DNA of 64,000 nucleotides from Amycolatopsis sulphurea (GTDB lineage: Bacteria; Actinomycetota; Actinomycetes; Mycobacteriales; Pseudonocardiaceae), in assembly GCF_002564045.1 (NCBI RefSeq), contig NZ_PDJK01000002.1:1674001-1738000 (forward strand), given 5' to 3'. The position numbers and the translations under genes are program-made. Positions 52,700 to 62,020 of this stretch are shown here, in pieces. The notes under the pieces were generated by a model. That model saw nothing but the letters and a program-made list of their open reading frames with translations, had not been told where the DNA came from and did no database searches. Positions within the stretch are counted from its first letter, which is position 1. Each line of letters starts with the position of its first letter.

Positions 52700-52727
52700 A
52701 TTCTATAGCATAAATATGCTATAGAAT
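52700..52727. promoter_or_regulatory. Palindromic operator between ridA and the TetR gene
   Basis: ATTCTATAGCATA-AA-TATGCTATAGAAT has perfect 13-bp arms and a 2-base centre. It is the most AT-rich stretch nearby and overlaps the probable promoters of both genes. It ends 6 bases before the TetR ATG. Size fits a TetR-dimer (or pair) site. Confidence 0.88.
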
Positions 52728-52733
52728 TCGCCC

Positions 52734-53345
52734 ATGGCGAGAACGAGCGATCCGGCGGTGCGCACCCGGCTGATCGAACGGGCGGCACAGCTGCTGCGCA
52801 CCCGCGCACCGCTCACCCTGCGGTCGCTCGTGGCCGGCACGAACGTGTCCACAATGGCCGTCTACACCCACTTCGGCGGCATGGACGGGCTGTGGAAAGC
52901 CTTGCGCCAGGAGGGTTTCACCCGGCTGGCCGGTCGGCTGGCCGAAGTCCGGCCGACCGCCGATCCGGTACGCGATCTCACCGCGCTGGTGTCGGCCTAC
53001 CTCGGCAACGCACTCGATCACCCCGACCTGTACCGGGTCATGTTCGACGCGAACTTCGCCCTCGAGAACGCCAAAGCCGCCGACGACACGCTGGAATACC
53101 TGGTGCAGGCCGCCGCTCGCGGACGGCAGGCGGGCCGGTACCGCGAGCAGGTGGACGCGCTGGAGCTGGCCACGCAGACCTGGGCCATCGCCCACGGGCT
53201 GGTGTCACTGGTCGCGAACGGCCCACTGCCCCGCGACACGCTCAAGCACGGCGTCCCCCTGCTCACCGCGCTGTTCGTCAGCGTCGGGGACGAGCCGCAG
53301 CGGTGCCGCCGCTCGGTGTGGCGGGGCTGGCGCGTGCCGGGCTGA
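52734..53345 (+). CDS. TetR-family transcriptional regulator
   Basis: A 203-residue regulator. The HTH part is TRLIERAAQLLRTRAPLTLR followed by VSTMAVYTHFGGMDGLWKAL, the usual TetR N-terminus. The C-terminal ligand domain is helical; LELATQTWAIAHGLVSLVAN is a TetR_C segment. Start ATG 52734; the leader would be very short. Divergent from ridA and probably represses both by the palindrome at 52700. Confidence 0.9.
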   Translation: MARTSDPAVRTRLIERAAQLLRTRAPLTLRSLVAGTNVSTMAVYTHFGGMDGLWKALRQEGFTRLAGRLAEVRPTADPVRDLTALVSAYLGNALDHPDLYRVMFDANFALENAKAADDTLEYLVQAAARGRQAGRYREQVDALELATQTWAIAHGLVSLVANGPLPRDTLKHGVPLLTALFVSVGDEPQRCRRSVWRGWRVPG

Positions 53346-53353
53346 CCGCCCGC

Positions 53354-54376
53354 TCAGCCGCGGAACACGCTGCGGCGCCGGGAAAGCCTGCGGTAGAGCG
53401 TGTGCTGGATCGACTCCCGGACCTGATCGGTCAGGGTGAACACGAGCATCGGGTCGTCCGCCGCGTCCGGGCCGTACTCGTCGGTGCGGACCGGCTCGCC
53501 GAACTCGATGGTCCACTTCGTCGGCAGCGGTACCACACCGAACGGGCCGAACAGCGGGAAAAACGGGGTGATCGGGAAGTAGGGCAGGCCGAGCAGCCGG
53601 GCCAGCAGCCGGAGATCCCCGATCTTGGGGTAGATCTCCTCGGCCCCGACCACCGACACCGGAACGATCGGCACCCCCGCGCGCATCGCCGCGGACACGA
53701 ACCCGCCGCGGCCGAAGCGCTGCAGCTTGTACCGCGCGGAGAACGGCTTGCCGATGCCCTTGAAGCCCTCCGGCCACACGCCGACCAGCTCGCCGCCGGA
53801 CAGCAGCCGCTCGGCATCGGCGTTGCAGGCCAGCGTCTGCCCGGACTTGCGGGCGAGCGAGCCGACCAGCGGAAGCTTGAACACCAGATCGGCGCCCAGC
53901 CCGCGCAGATGCCTGCCGCGGGTCTCGTCGTGCACGGCGACCATGGTCATCAGCGCGTCCAGCGGCACCGTGCCGGAGTGGTTGGACACCAGCAGCGCAC
54001 CGCCCGCGGTGGGCAGGTGCTCGACGCCGAAGGTGTCCACACGGAACCACTTCTCGTACAGCGCGCGCAACGGCGGCAGTAACAGCGTCTCGGTCAGCTC
54101 CGCATCGAAGCCGAACTCGTCCACCGGGTAGTCGCCGGTGAGCCGGTGCCGCAGGAAAGCGAGCGCCTCGCGCACCGCATCCGGCAACGGGTCGGGCTCC
54201 GGCGACGGCGCGGTGGCCGCGGGGAACGCGACGACCGGCGCCGCGGCGGACGGCTCTGCGGCAGGCGGCTCCGACGCTGCCGGCTTCTCGCGGCCGTGCG
54301 CGTGCAGCGGGATGACCTGTGCCTCGGCACCGTTCACGGGATACGCCTCACTTCCGGGCCTGGTCGCGCGATTCAT
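53354..54376 (-). CDS. Phospholipid/glycerol acyltransferase-family protein
   Basis: A 340-residue protein with a Pro/Ala-rich N-terminus and a PlsC-type domain: NHSGTVPLDALMTMVAV (HX4D catalytic motif, here H-SGTVPL-D, spaced slightly long), VGVWPEGFKGIGKPF (EG motif) and AGVPIVPVSVVGAEEIYPKI. Counterpart of Rv0502 by position. Acts in lipid acylation at the membrane; substrate unknown. ATG at 54376 overlaps the stop of the epimerase gene (ATGA). Confidence 0.88.
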   Translation of the reverse strand: MNRATRPGSEAYPVNGAEAQVIPLHAHGREKPAASEPPAAEPSAAAPVVAFPAATAPSPEPDPLPDAVREALAFLRHRLTGDYPVDEFGFDAELTETLLLPPLRALYEKWFRVDTFGVEHLPTAGGALLVSNHSGTVPLDALMTMVAVHDETRGRHLRGLGADLVFKLPLVGSLARKSGQTLACNADAERLLSGGELVGVWPEGFKGIGKPFSARYKLQRFGRGGFVSAAMRAGVPIVPVSVVGAEEIYPKIGDLRLLARLLGLPYFPITPFFPLFGPFGVVPLPTKWTIEFGEPVRTDEYGPDAADDPMLVFTLTDQVRESIQHTLYRRLSRRRSVFRG

Positions 54377-55419
54377 CGGCCGGCCTGCCCGGTGACGGCG
54401 GCCACCAGCACCTTGCCGGCCAGACCGGCGAGCCGTCCGCCGTCGACCACCGGGCGCAGGCCGCGGCCGGCCACGTAGTCGTCGAACGCCTCGCGGGTGC
54501 TCCAACGGGGGGTGTAGCCGAATTCCTTCTTGAGCTTGGTGATGTCCACGACGCGGCCGAAGTTCAGCAGCCGCAGCTGATCGGCGGAGAAGTCGACCAC
54601 GTGGGCGCCACGCAGCAGCCGGCCGACCGAGGGCACCACCGAACCCGGCATCGGCAGCCCGATCCGCCCGGCGCGGCGGATCGCCTGCGAGACCGTGAGC
54701 ACGCCGTCGGCGGCCACGTTGAACACGCCCGGCTTGTCCTCCAGCGTCGCCTGCTCCATCACCGACAGCGCGTCGGCGCCGTGCAGCAGCTGCAGCCGCG
54801 CGTCGTAGCCGAAGACCGTGGGCACGACCGGCAGCGCGAAGTAACGCGCCAGCACAGTGTCGACCTCAGGGCCGATGATGTTCGCGAAGCGGGCGAGCGT
54901 GACGCTGATATCCGGCCGACGCCGCATCAGACCGCGTACGTAGCCCTCCATCTCCACCGCGTCCTTCGCGTACCCACTGGACGACGCTGGGATCAGCTCC
55001 GAGTCCTCGGTGAACACGGCCTGCGAACGCGCCCCCGCGCCGTACACCGCGGCAGTGGACTTCACCACCAGCTTGCGCACCTTCGGCGCCCGCTGGCAGG
55101 CCGCGAGCAGCCGCATGGTGCCGATCACGTTCACTTCCTTGACCGCCGAACGACGGCTCGGCCCGGCCGGGTGCGCGGTGCACGAGGTGTGCACGACGGT
55201 GTCCACGCCGGCGCTGCTGATCACCTTCGCGATGAGCGGATTGCGGATGTCGGCACGCACGAACTCGGCCCGGCCCATCCGCCGCAGCACTTCCTTGGCC
55301 GGCGGCGCGGTGTCCACCCCGATCACCCGCTCGAACTCCGGGGCGGTGCCGAGCCGGGCGAGCAGCCTGCCACCGAGGTCGTCGGAGACCCCGGTGACGA
55401 GCACGATGTTCGAGGCCAT
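54373..55419 (-). CDS. NAD-dependent epimerase/dehydratase-family protein (GalE2-like)
   Basis: A 348-residue extended SDR. The NAD motif is VLVTGVSDDLGGRLLARLGT (TGxxxxxG variant), EVNVIGTMRLLAACQ, a YxxxK-like SGYAKDAVEMEGY, and STAAVYGAG. The counterpart is Rv0501. A sugar-nucleotide or other substrate is unproven. ATG at 55419 with CAGGGAG upstream. Confidence 0.88.
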   Translation of the reverse strand: MASNIVLVTGVSDDLGGRLLARLGTAPEFERVIGVDTAPPAKEVLRRMGRAEFVRADIRNPLIAKVISSAGVDTVVHTSCTAHPAGPSRRSAVKEVNVIGTMRLLAACQRAPKVRKLVVKSTAAVYGAGARSQAVFTEDSELIPASSSGYAKDAVEMEGYVRGLMRRRPDISVTLARFANIIGPEVDTVLARYFALPVVPTVFGYDARLQLLHGADALSVMEQATLEDKPGVFNVAADGVLTVSQAIRRAGRIGLPMPGSVVPSVGRLLRGAHVVDFSADQLRLLNFGRVVDITKLKKEFGYTPRWSTREAFDDYVAGRGLRPVVDGGRLAGLAGKVLVAAVTGQAGR

Positions 55420-55650
55420 GGGACTCCCTGATCGACAGCGGTGCGCTGGGACAACGGGGCCGGTACAGGAGGGGACCGCGCTCGCCCGCAGCGCGCGAAC
55501 CTGCACTCACTGGAAGCATCGCGCGGCGGCACCGGCCATGTTACCGGCCCTTCCCGGCCCGCCGACCAGGTATTACCCGGTTTTTACAAGGGATGCCCGG
55601 AGTGCGGCGCGCACCTCACCCGAACAGGCGAGGTTGCCCGTAACACGGAC

Positions 55651-55679
55651 GTGGCCCGTCCAGAGACTGGACGGGCCAC
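55651..55679 (-). terminator. Terminator hairpin of the bS22 gene
   Basis: GTGGCCCGTCCAG-AGA-CTGGACGGGCCAC has a 13-bp perfect stem and a 3-base loop, 22 bp after the stop. Confidence 0.88.
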
Positions 55680-55701
55680 GGACCTCACACGGCGAACCGG
55701 C

Positions 55702-55803
55702 TCACTTGCCGGCCTTGCGCCGCTGCACTCGCGTGCGGCGCAGCAGCTTGCGGTGCTTCTTCTTGGACATGCGCTTGCGGCGCTTCTTGATCACGGAACC
55801 CAT
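55702..55803 (-). CDS. Small basic ribosomal protein bS22 (AURKAIP1/COX24 domain)
   Basis: A 33-residue peptide, [20 protein letters not shown] then [13 protein letters not shown], almost entirely basic. Mycobacterial bS22 (Rv0500B type) has nearly the same sequence and sits in the 30S subunit. ATG at 55803 follows TGAGGAG. Its position between a GalE2-like gene and an HTH gene is that of Mycobacterium. Confidence 0.93.
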   Translation of the reverse strand: MGSVIKKRRKRMSKKKHRKLLRRTRVQRRKAGK

Positions 55804-55995
55804 GGGCGCTCCTCAGTTGTCGTCGGTCACGCTGCCCGGCGCAGCGTCCAACGGGTGGAGCGCACAGGCACGAGCGGTCTTCCAGGTTACCCGCGCCCCG
55901 GCACGGGCCGGTCGGCGGGCATGGTTTGCCCCCGGCCCGGCGGGCGCGAGCGCACCCCACCGCCCGCGAGCGGGCGGAGGCGGCTTGCCCCGACG

Positions 55996-56211
55996 TCAGC
56001 CGACGTCGTAATAGGCGCCCTGCAGGTACTCGTGCACCGCCTTCTCCGGCACCCGGAACGACTTGCCCACCCGAACCGCGGGCAGCTCACCGGAATGCAC
56101 CAGCCGGTACACGGTCATCTTGGAGACCCGCATCAGCGTGGCCACTTCGGCTACGGTCAAAAACTGGACCTGCCCGACCGAGGGCAGCTCCTCCTTCTTG
56201 CCAGGCGACAT
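55996..56211 (-). CDS. Excisionase/BldC-like DNA-binding protein
   Basis: A 71-residue protein with a helix-turn-helix (FLTVAEVATLMRVSKMTVYR then LVHSGELPAVRVGKSFRV). The same gene (Rv0500A) is found in Mycobacterium in this place. Single-domain MerR-like regulator; target unknown. ATG at 56211 is preferred; in-frame GTGs lie upstream through the palindrome at 56227. Confidence 0.85.
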   Translation of the reverse strand: MSPGKKEELPSVGQVQFLTVAEVATLMRVSKMTVYRLVHSGELPAVRVGKSFRVPEKAVHEYLQGAYYDVG

Positions 56212-56226
56212 GATCACCGCGTCCTT

Positions 56227-56238
56227 CGACACGTGTCG
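56227..56238. promoter_or_regulatory. 12-bp palindrome before the HTH gene
   Basis: CGACACGTGTCG is a perfect palindrome 16 bp before the ATG. It might be an autoregulatory site, or chance in GC-rich DNA. Confidence 0.35.
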
Positions 56239-56360
56239 CGCCACGAGGCTTCCCCACCTGTGGTATCGACACGCACGTGCTCCGTCGAGAGTAGCGGGAC
56301 AGGTGGGACCCGTGCGACGCCTGTCACCAGGATGGGCCTGCACCTGCGGGTTCGCGATAC

Positions 56361-56384
56361 CCGGACGGACCAGGCACCGTCCGG
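56361..56384 (-). terminator. Terminator hairpin of proC
   Basis: CCGGACGG-N8-CCGTCCGG, an 8-bp stem, starts 15 bp after the proC stop. Confidence 0.7.
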
Positions 56385-56398
56385 TTCGCCCGATTTGC

Positions 56399-57211
56399 TC
56401 AGTGCTCGTGTTCGCGGCCGAGCTCGACGGAGCGGTCGCGCGCGGCCTCGATCGCGTCCAGCAGGGCCGCCCGCACGCCGTGCTTCTCCAGCTCCCGGAT
56501 GCCGTTGATGGTGGTGCCCGCGGGCGAGGTGACCGCTTCACGCAGCAGCACCGGGTGGTCCTCGCCCTCGGCGAGCATCTTCGCCGCGCCGACCGCGGAC
56601 TGGATGATCAGCTGCCCGGCCAGCGCCCGCGGCAGGCCGAGCAGGATCCCGGCGTCGATCATGGCCTCGACCAGGTAGAAGAAGTACGCCGGCCCGGAGC
56701 CGGACAGCGCGGTCACCGCGTCCTGCTGCTTCTCCGGCACCTCCACGACCTGCCCGACGTGCGAAAGCAGCTCCTTCACCACGGCCACGTGCGCCGCGGT
56801 CGCGTACCGCCCCGGGGAGATCGCGCTCATTGCCTCGCCGACCAGCATCGGCGTGTTCGGCATCACCCGCACCACCGGCACGCCCTCGGCGAGACTGCGT
56901 TCGTAGAGCACCGTCGGCAGGCCCGCGCACAGCGAGACCACCAGCGACGACGGCCCGAGCAGCGGCGCCAGCTCGGCCAGCACCGGCTCGATGTCCTGCG
57001 GCTTGACCGCGACCACGAGCACGTCCGCTCGCTTCGCCGCGTCCTCGACGGTGACCGCGCGCATGCCCGGGTACCGGGTCTCCAGCTCCCGCGCCCGGTC
57101 CTCGTACCGCTCGGTGAAGAGCAGGTCACCCGGCGCGTGACCGCCCTTCAGCAGGCCCGACAGCAGGGCTTCCCCGATCTTTCCGGCTCCCAGCAGCGCG
57201 ATGACAGTCAT
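56399..57211 (-). CDS. proC: Pyrroline-5-carboxylate reductase
   Basis: Last step of proline synthesis, NADPH-dependent. 270 residues. Rossmann start IALLGAGKIGEALLSGLLKG, VVAVKPQDIEPVLAEL, VVRVMPNTPMLVGEAMSAIS, and the C-terminal signature ALSGSGPAYFFYLVEAMIDA then AVTSPAGTTINGIRELEKHG. ATG at 57211. A long upstream open frame is not used. Confidence 0.96.
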   Translation of the reverse strand: MTVIALLGAGKIGEALLSGLLKGGHAPGDLLFTERYEDRARELETRYPGMRAVTVEDAAKRADVLVVAVKPQDIEPVLAELAPLLGPSSLVVSLCAGLPTVLYERSLAEGVPVVRVMPNTPMLVGEAMSAISPGRYATAAHVAVVKELLSHVGQVVEVPEKQQDAVTALSGSGPAYFFYLVEAMIDAGILLGLPRALAGQLIIQSAVGAAKMLAEGEDHPVLLREAVTSPAGTTINGIRELEKHGVRAALLDAIEAARDRSVELGREHEH

Positions 57212-57234
57212 GCCGCCAGCGTGCCAAACGGCGT

Positions 57235-58065
57235 TCAGCCGCGCGGGGCCGGGGCGAGCGCGAGCTGGCGGACCTGGGCGACGAGCCTGCCCTGCGCGTC
57301 CACGACCGTGGCGTCGGAGTCGAACCACGGTTCGTGCACCGACCGCGATTCGACGAAGATGCGCAGCCAGCCCGGAGCGGGCCGGGTCCGCAGCAACGCG
57401 CTCAGCTGCACGGCGGGCGCCCAGCCGCGGTGCCCGAGGTTGGCCACCACCGGCGGGTTGAGATCGCCGGCGAGCAGCGCGAAGTGAACGTCCACCGCAC
57501 CGGCCCGCGGCCGGGCCCACAGCCCCAGCCGAGGCGGATCGCCGGTGCGCCCGGTGAGGAAGCCCGCCATACCCGGATCGATTCGCACGTCGCAGCTCTT
57601 GGCCAGGTGGAACGGGCTCTCGGAGAGCTCCCCGCCGAGCGCGGGCGCGCCCGGCGGCGGTTCCGCGGGCAGGTGCGGCGACTCCGTCCACTCCGGACGG
57701 CGCATCGGCAACCGGCCGGTCGTCACCCGCGCCTCCACACAGCTGCGGCCGCGCTGTTCCAGGGACACCGCCACCACCGTCGCGTGGCGGCCCACCTTGC
57801 GCACGTCGGTGCGCAGCAGCACCGGGCCGAGCGCGGGCGCGTGCAGGAACTCGGCGCTCACCGCGAGCGGGTCGACCGTGGCCTCGCCCCGTTCCCGCAG
57901 CACGGCGGCGGCGGCGCGGGCGAGCACCACGACCAGGAATCCGCCGTGCGGGTGGGAGCCGATCGCCCATTCCGCGCGCAGGGTCGCGGTGAAGGTGCCA
58001 TCCCCCAGCGACCGGACCGCGGTGGCCGCCTCGAACGCGGTCTCGGTGTCGTCGGCCGCGGTCAC
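57235..58065 (-). CDS. Thioesterase-family (double hotdog) protein
   Basis: A 276-residue protein with two hotdog halves: WAIGSHPHGGFLVVVLARAA with HPHGG near residue 37 and a C-terminal half (VVANLGHRGWAPAVQLSALL, WFDSDATVVDAQGRLVAQVR). TesB/acyl-CoA thioesterase II-like; the counterpart is Rv0499. Probably hydrolyses an acyl-CoA. GTG at 58065; cotranscribed with the genes before and after it. Confidence 0.82.
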   Translation of the reverse strand: MTAADDTETAFEAATAVRSLGDGTFTATLRAEWAIGSHPHGGFLVVVLARAAAAVLRERGEATVDPLAVSAEFLHAPALGPVLLRTDVRKVGRHATVVAVSLEQRGRSCVEARVTTGRLPMRRPEWTESPHLPAEPPPGAPALGGELSESPFHLAKSCDVRIDPGMAGFLTGRTGDPPRLGLWARPRAGAVDVHFALLAGDLNPPVVANLGHRGWAPAVQLSALLRTRPAPGWLRIFVESRSVHEPWFDSDATVVDAQGRLVAQVRQLALAPAPRG

Positions 58066-58228
58066 GGACGCCCGGCCACGGCGGGACGGCGCGCGGGGCG
58101 GAATCCGGGGAGGCCGGAAGTCGACGAACGCAACGGTTTCACGTCCGGCACCCTATCTTTCCGGTCCGGGGCGGAGCAGACGAAAAGACCGGTTACCGCC
58201 CGGAAAGCCGAGCAAGATCACAGTGCGG

Positions 58229-59035
58229 TCACTGCCCCAGGTGCAACCGGGCGAACAGCAGCGCTTCGGCCAGCGCCTTCGCCCGGGTGGCCGCGCCGGC
58301 GGCGTGCCGGGTGTTCACTTCGAGCACGACCTGCCCGCCGAACCCGTCGCGGACCAGCTTTTCCAGCAGTTCCGCGCACGGCTGCCCGCCGTGTCCGGGA
58401 ATGAGGTGCTCGTCCTTGGGCACCCCGGTGCCGTCCGCGAGGTGCACGTGACTGAGCCCACCGGCCATCCGGTCGGCCAGCGCGAGCGCGTCCATCCGGG
58501 CCGCCGCGGTGTGTGACAGGTCCAGTGTGTAGTGCCGGAACCCCACGTCGGTCGGGTCGATCGACGGCCGGAACGCGGACACCCGGGCCTCGCGCGAGCC
58601 GCCCGGCGGGCGCACCTTGAACATGTTCTCGACCGCGACCTCGACCCCGCTGGTCTCCTCCAGTTCGGCCACCAGATCGGGGAACGCGTCGCCGTAGCGA
58701 CGCTGCCAGCGGAACGGCGGGTGCACCACCACGGTGCGCGCCCCCAGCTCCACAGCCGCGTCCACGGACCTGCGCAGCCGCACCTCCGGGTCCGGCGACC
58801 AGACCCGCTGGGTGATCAGCAGCGACGGCGAATGCACCGACAGCACCGGCATCCCGGTGCGTTCCGCCTGCTTGCGGACCGCGGCGACATCCTGGCTGAC
58901 CGGGTCCGCCCAGACCATCACCTCGACCCCGTCGTAGCCGAGGTCGGCGGCCAGCTCGAACGCGGCACCGGCCCGCAACGGCCAGACCGAGGCAGTACTC
59001 AGCCCGACCGGTACCGGCTTCTCCGCGGCGCTCAC
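58229..59035 (-). CDS. Sugar phosphate isomerase/epimerase (AP-endonuclease 2 fold)
   Basis: A 268-residue TIM-barrel protein. VGLSTASVWPLRAGAAFELA, LGYDGVEVMVWADP, LSVHSPSLLI, VVVHPPFRW, VAVENMFKVRPP, LDLSHTAAARMDALA and VHLADGTGVPKDEHLIPGHG give the metal-binding His/Glu/Asp residues of the xylose-isomerase-like family. Counterpart Rv0498. Substrate unknown. Confidence 0.87.
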   Translation of the reverse strand: MSAAEKPVPVGLSTASVWPLRAGAAFELAADLGYDGVEVMVWADPVSQDVAAVRKQAERTGMPVLSVHSPSLLITQRVWSPDPEVRLRRSVDAAVELGARTVVVHPPFRWQRRYGDAFPDLVAELEETSGVEVAVENMFKVRPPGGSREARVSAFRPSIDPTDVGFRHYTLDLSHTAAARMDALALADRMAGGLSHVHLADGTGVPKDEHLIPGHGGQPCAELLEKLVRDGFGGQVVLEVNTRHAAGAATRAKALAEALLFARLHLGQ

Positions 59036-59069
59036 GGGCCCATCCTGCCCTGTCCGCGCCGGCAGGCGG

Positions 59070-60722
59070 TTACTTGGCCACCAGCAGCAGGGCCGCCGGG
59101 GACACCGTGACCACCAGCCCGACGAGGATCGCCAGCAGCGTGGTCTGCAGATCCTCCGCCCGGCGGATCTTCCGCACGATCCACACCAGCGCGACGATCA
59201 CCAGCAGCGCGCCGACCAGCGCGGCGGGCGCGAGGTTGACCCACAGCCAGTTGAAGCCGAGCCAGACTCCGGCACCGCCGATGACGCCGAGTGCGAGCTG
59301 CCCGGCGAGAGTCAGCCACTGCTTGCCGGGAGACGCCGTCGAGACGGCTTCCGCCTCGGCCGCGGGCTCCTCGGCTGCGGCTTCCCCGCGGGCTTCTTCG
59401 TCCTCGTACTCCTCGTCGTAGGCGTAGCCGTCGTCACTCTCGAAGTCCGGGCTGCCCTCGGCGTACGCGGAATCGGCGAACTCTGCCTCGTACTCGGAGA
59501 GGTCGTCGAGCTGTTCGTCCTTGCCGCCCGGGGCGAACGGCATGGGAGCCGGGTAGCCCGCAGTGGGCGGACCGGCGTCGTAGTCGTCCGCCTCGGCCGG
59601 GTAGCCGTCTTCGGCGGTGTACGCCTCGTCGCCCTCTATCGGATAGCCCTCGTCGTCGACGTAGTCCTCGTCGGCGTAGCCCTCCTCGGGAGCTGCAGGG
59701 GGCACGACCGGCATCACGCCGACCTCGGTGTCCTCCAGCTGCTCCTGCTGACGGCGCTTGCGCCAGCCGGCCAGCCCGGACGGGCGCGCCTCCTCTGCCG
59801 GGGCCGCTTCGGCCTCCGGCGGAGGGCCGGTGACCGCGTCGAACTGCTCGGTGTGCGGCTCCGACTTGGGCGCGGGACGGCGCGCCGGGGCCCGCCGCGG
59901 CCGCTGCGGGGCCGGGGTGGGGAACGCACCGCTGGCCATCGGCTGCTCGGGAGCTTCGGCCTCCGGCGCACCGTCCAATCGGGACGACAGCGCGCCGTTC
60001 GGCGGCGCCGGACGGCGGACCGGTGACAGCTGGTTCTGGGTCTCCTCCGCCGAGGCGGCGGGCGGGTGCGGGCGGCGCGGCGGTACCGGCAACTGGCCGG
60101 ATTCCTGCGGCGCGGGCGGGAACTGCCCGGTCTCCGGCGGACGCACGTAGCCGGATTCCTGCGGCGCGGGCGGACGCGGATAGCCGCCCGATTCCTGCGG
60201 ACCGGCAGGCGGGCGCACGTAACCGGATTCCTGCGGCGCAGGCGGACGCGGATAGCCGCCGGACTCCTGCGGACCGGCAGGCGGGCGCGGGTACTGCCCG
60301 GACTCCATCGGCGGATGGGGCGGGCGCCCGGCCTCCGGCTGTGGCGCCGGACGGGAACGCGGCTCGCTCTGCGGCGGGCCGGGCACCGAAGGCCGCGGAT
60401 ACGCGCCGGACTCCTGCTGGCCGTTCACCGGGCGCGGGTGCACGCCGGACTCCTGCGGGGCAGGCCGGGACCCTTCCGGACGGCGCCGGCCACCGCGGGA
60501 GGGCGGTGGCGGGGTGCCGCCGTCCGCGGTCACCCGGTCGATGATCGCCTGAGGCGCGGTGTCGGTCATCCGGGACCGGCGCGGGCCGGTTTCCGGCGCT
60601 TCCTCTTCGTCCTCGGCGGCCCTGCGCCTGCGTCGCCGTCCGCCGTCGACCTGCTGCCCGTGCTGGGCGAGCAGTTCGGCCACGGTCTTCTGGGGCTGGT
60701 CGCCGCCGGTCTGATCGGTCAT
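59070..60722 (-). CDS. Proline-rich repeat protein with C-terminal membrane helices (Rv0497-like position)
   Basis: A 550-residue protein. The N-terminus is charged (GGRRRRRRAAEDEEEAPETG). Residues 100-250 are a Pro/Gly/Gln repeat with the unit PAPQESGYVRPPAGPQESGG, copied almost exactly twice, surrounded by looser ESG-Y-RP units. An acidic region follows (residues 350-470). The end has three helices starting LAGQLALGVIGGAGVWLGFN. Function unknown; cell-envelope linked by context. ATG at 60722. Confidence 0.82.
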   Translation of the reverse strand: MTDQTGGDQPQKTVAELLAQHGQQVDGGRRRRRRAAEDEEEAPETGPRRSRMTDTAPQAIIDRVTADGGTPPPPSRGGRRRPEGSRPAPQESGVHPRPVNGQQESGAYPRPSVPGPPQSEPRSRPAPQPEAGRPPHPPMESGQYPRPPAGPQESGGYPRPPAPQESGYVRPPAGPQESGGYPRPPAPQESGYVRPPETGQFPPAPQESGQLPVPPRRPHPPAASAEETQNQLSPVRRPAPPNGALSSRLDGAPEAEAPEQPMASGAFPTPAPQRPRRAPARRPAPKSEPHTEQFDAVTGPPPEAEAAPAEEARPSGLAGWRKRRQQEQLEDTEVGVMPVVPPAAPEEGYADEDYVDDEGYPIEGDEAYTAEDGYPAEADDYDAGPPTAGYPAPMPFAPGGKDEQLDDLSEYEAEFADSAYAEGSPDFESDDGYAYDEEYEDEEARGEAAAEEPAAEAEAVSTASPGKQWLTLAGQLALGVIGGAGVWLGFNWLWVNLAPAALVGALLVIVALVWIVRKIRRAEDLQTTLLAILVGLVVTVSPAALLLVAK

Positions 60723-60870
60723 ACCGTGCTGTCCAAAGCGCGCTCGGGGTTGGTTGTGCGTACTCGGCCACGCACGCATACGGCGCCGCGCGCACTGAAC
60801 ACCGTGCTGTACATGTCCGTCACCTCTCCACCGTGCCTGGTCTTCGCGAGCCAAGTCCAGTCAGCTGCTG

Positions 60871-61854
60871 TCACCGGTCCTCCCCGTTCGCCGAAACGCC
60901 GGCGCGGACGGCCCCAGTGTCGTCGGTCCCGTTCGCCAGGTCCAGCCGCCGCAGAATGACGCCCTCCCGCAGCGCCCAGGGGCAGATCTCCAGTTCCCCG
61001 ACCGAGAGTGCCCGCATCGCGGCCTGTGCCACCAGCGCGCCGGCCACCAGCTGGTGCGACCGGCTGGGGCTGACCCCTTCCAGTTCCGCCAGATCCGCCG
61101 CGGGCATCCGCGAGACGAAGGAAATGAGCTGGCGCAGCGCGGTGTCGGTGAGCGTACGGCGCACCCTGGGCCCGGCCGCCGAGGGGGCGGAGCCGGTGAG
61201 CCGGGCCAGCGACCGGAACGTCTTCGAGGTGGCCACCACCCGGTCCGGGCGGCCGGCCCGGGCGATCTTCCCGGCCAGCGGGCCGAGCTGGTCCTCCAGC
61301 CAGGCCGAGGTGGCCACGACCTCGGAGCGGGTGGGCGGATCGCGGTGGAACCGGGTCCGGGTGATGCGGCCCGCGCCGAGCGGCAGCGATTCGGCGAGCA
61401 CGGGCTCCTCGTCGCGGCCCATCGCCACTTCGAGCGATCCGCCGCCGATGTCGAGCACCAGCAGCTGCCCGGCCGACCAGCCGAACCAGCGCCGGACCGC
61501 GAGAAAGGTCAGCCGGGCTTCGTCCACCCCGGACAGCACCCGCAGGTCCACGCCGGTCTCGGCGGCCACTCTGGCCAGCACTTTCGCCGAGTTCTTCGCC
61601 TCGCGCACCGCGGAGGTCGCGAACGCCAGCACGTCCTCGCAGCCGAGCCGGACCGCGGAGGCGCGGGCCGAGTCGACCGCGCGGATCAGCTCTTCTTCAC
61701 CGGAACGGCTGAGGTCGCCGGCCCGGGTGATCTGCTCCGCCAGCCGCAGCACGGACTTCTCCGAGTGCATCGGGGTCGGATGCGCACCACGATGCGCGTC
61801 GACCACCAGCAGGTGGACGGTGTTCGAACCGACGTCGAGGACCCCTAGGCGCAC
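60871..61854 (-). CDS. ppx: Ppx/GppA exopolyphosphatase-family protein
   Basis: A 327-residue actin-fold phosphatase. The nucleotide-binding motifs are VLDVGSNTVHLLVVDAHRG, FATSAVREAKNSAKVLAR and VLDIGGGSLEVAMGRDEEP. Like M. tuberculosis Ppx1 (Rv0496c), it is the short form lacking the HD part. Likely removes phosphate from polyphosphate or pppGpp. GTG at 61854 sets the usual start. Confidence 0.92.
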   Translation of the reverse strand: MRLGVLDVGSNTVHLLVVDAHRGAHPTPMHSEKSVLRLAEQITRAGDLSRSGEEELIRAVDSARASAVRLGCEDVLAFATSAVREAKNSAKVLARVAAETGVDLRVLSGVDEARLTFLAVRRWFGWSAGQLLVLDIGGGSLEVAMGRDEEPVLAESLPLGAGRITRTRFHRDPPTRSEVVATSAWLEDQLGPLAGKIARAGRPDRVVATSKTFRSLARLTGSAPSAAGPRVRRTLTDTALRQLISFVSRMPAADLAELEGVSPSRSHQLVAGALVAQAAMRALSVGELEICPWALREGVILRRLDLANGTDDTGAVRAGVSANGEDR

Positions 61855-62020
61855 GAGGAACCAGCGTACCGGTCCCACTGCCAGGTCTCGAAACTGTAAC
61901 CAACACCACTCGGATCGAAATAGTCACCGGAACGGCCCAGTATCGCCCGCTCTGGCCGCCCCACCGGCGGCTTTGCCCGGACGGTCACGCTCGCGATCCA
62001 CGTGGACACGCCGGGGCAGC

